The translations under genes were made by a program, and so were the position numbers. A stretch of 6,080 nt of DNA from JAFARZ01 sp035651595 (GTDB lineage Bacteria > Actinomycetota > Actinomycetes > Streptosporangiales > Streptosporangiaceae). The DNA lies in NCBI GenBank assembly GCA_035651595.1, contig DASRFJ010000022.1:1-6080 (forward strand). The letters run 5' to 3'. This document shows positions 5,877 through 6,080 of this stretch, one piece after another (position 1 is the stretch's first letter; the number at the start of each line of letters is the position of its first letter). Under the pieces are notes generated by a model that was given only the letters and a program-made list of their open reading frames with translations, was not told the origin of the DNA and searched no databases.

Positions 5877-5923
5877 CCCGGGCGCTCCTGCGCTCCACTC
5901 AAGGATCTGGAACTCCGCCCGGG
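5877..5923. other. Inverted repeat (possible hairpin) in the ABC-transporter leader
   Basis: CCCGGGCG at 5877-5884 pairs exactly with CGCCCGGG at 5916-5923, leaving a 31-base loop. There is no T-run, so it is not a classical terminator. It lies just before the GGAG ribosome binding site of the next gene and could form an mRNA leader structure, or it may be chance in G+C-rich DNA. Confidence 0.3.
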
Positions 5924-5926
5924 CAC

Positions 5927-5930
5927 GGAG
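5927..5930 (+). promoter_or_regulatory. Ribosome binding site deciding the ABC-transporter start
   Basis: GGAG lies seven bases before GTG 5938 and thirteen bases before the in-frame ATG 5944. Spacing favours the GTG. Confidence 0.55.
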
Positions 5931-5937
5931 AAATAAG

Positions 5938-6080
5938 GTGACGATGTCGGAAGCTAACCTCGCGATCCGCGCGGGGGGACTGTCGAAGCGCTATGGCCAG
6001 GTCGAGGCGCTAGCCGGCCTCGACCTGGACGTCGGGCCCGGTGAGGTAGTCGGTTACCTGGGGCCGAACGGGGCGGGCAA
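5938..6080 (+). CDS. ABC transporter ATP-binding protein, N-terminal fragment (3' end outside window)
   Basis: Only the first 47 codons are present. After a short leader come L-S-K-R-Y-G-Q-V-E-A-L, the A-loop region with its aromatic Tyr, then GEVVGYLGPNGAGK, a complete Walker A (P-loop) reaching the last base. The GYLGPNGAGK wording is typical of DrrA/CcmA-type exporter ATPases (drug, polyketide or lipid export; ABC-2 systems). The membrane partner would lie beyond the window, so the substrate is unknown. Start: GTG 5938 has GGAG seven bases upstream; ATG 5944, two codons later in the same frame, is the alternative. Confidence 0.9.
   Translation, partial: MTMSEANLAIRAGGLSKRYGQVEALAGLDLDVGPGEVVGYLGPNGAG

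Overview
This is a G+C-rich window whose codon third positions are strongly biased to G/C and whose ribosome binding sites are AAGGAG- or GGAG-like. Together with the gene content this points to a soil-type actinomycete (Streptomyces, Streptosporangiales or similar), but nothing visible fixes the genus. It reads as a piece of a stress/dormancy island: universal stress protein, metal-pump ATPase, CBS-BON protein and HspX-type small heat-shock protein, the gene set that DosR/DevR-type response regulators control in mycobacteria and streptomycetes.

Layout. Bases 3-182 (+) hold the last 59 codons of a cation-transporting P-type ATPase. It runs tail to tail into, and overlaps by 86 bp, a minus-strand UspA gene (97-555). 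A divergent control region (556-763) carries a DosR-box-like palindrome. Then follows a probable plus-strand two-gene operon: an AdiA-type arginine decarboxylase (764-3043) and a four-helix DUF4239/bestrophin-like membrane protein (3127-3891). The latter overlaps by 53 bp the 3' end of a minus-strand CBS-CBS-BON protein (3839-4546). The 291-base divergent region 4547-4837 contains two strong DosR-like boxes, a degenerate third one and a 15-bp exact inverted repeat. It leads into hspX (4838-5260, +). After a 121-base gap comes an Ala-rich coiled-coil protein (5382-5858, +), resembling peripheral-stalk proteins of V/A-type ATPases but without its usual partners. The start of an ABC-transporter ATPase (5938-, +) runs off the window.

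How it may work together (inference): a DosR-like two-component system sensing low oxygen, NO or redox state, encoded elsewhere, would switch on hspX (protein protection) and uspA, and possibly the flanking CBS-BON and arginine decarboxylase genes. The decarboxylase consumes protons while making agmatine, so the island may couple entry into hypoxic dormancy with cytoplasmic pH defence. The strongest direct evidence is the palindromes GGGACGAAGGTCCC (4724-4737) and GGGACCACCGGCCC (4769-4782) in front of hspX, and GGGGCGAAAGACCC (627-640) in front of uspA. No RNA genes, CRISPR arrays or insertion sequences were seen.
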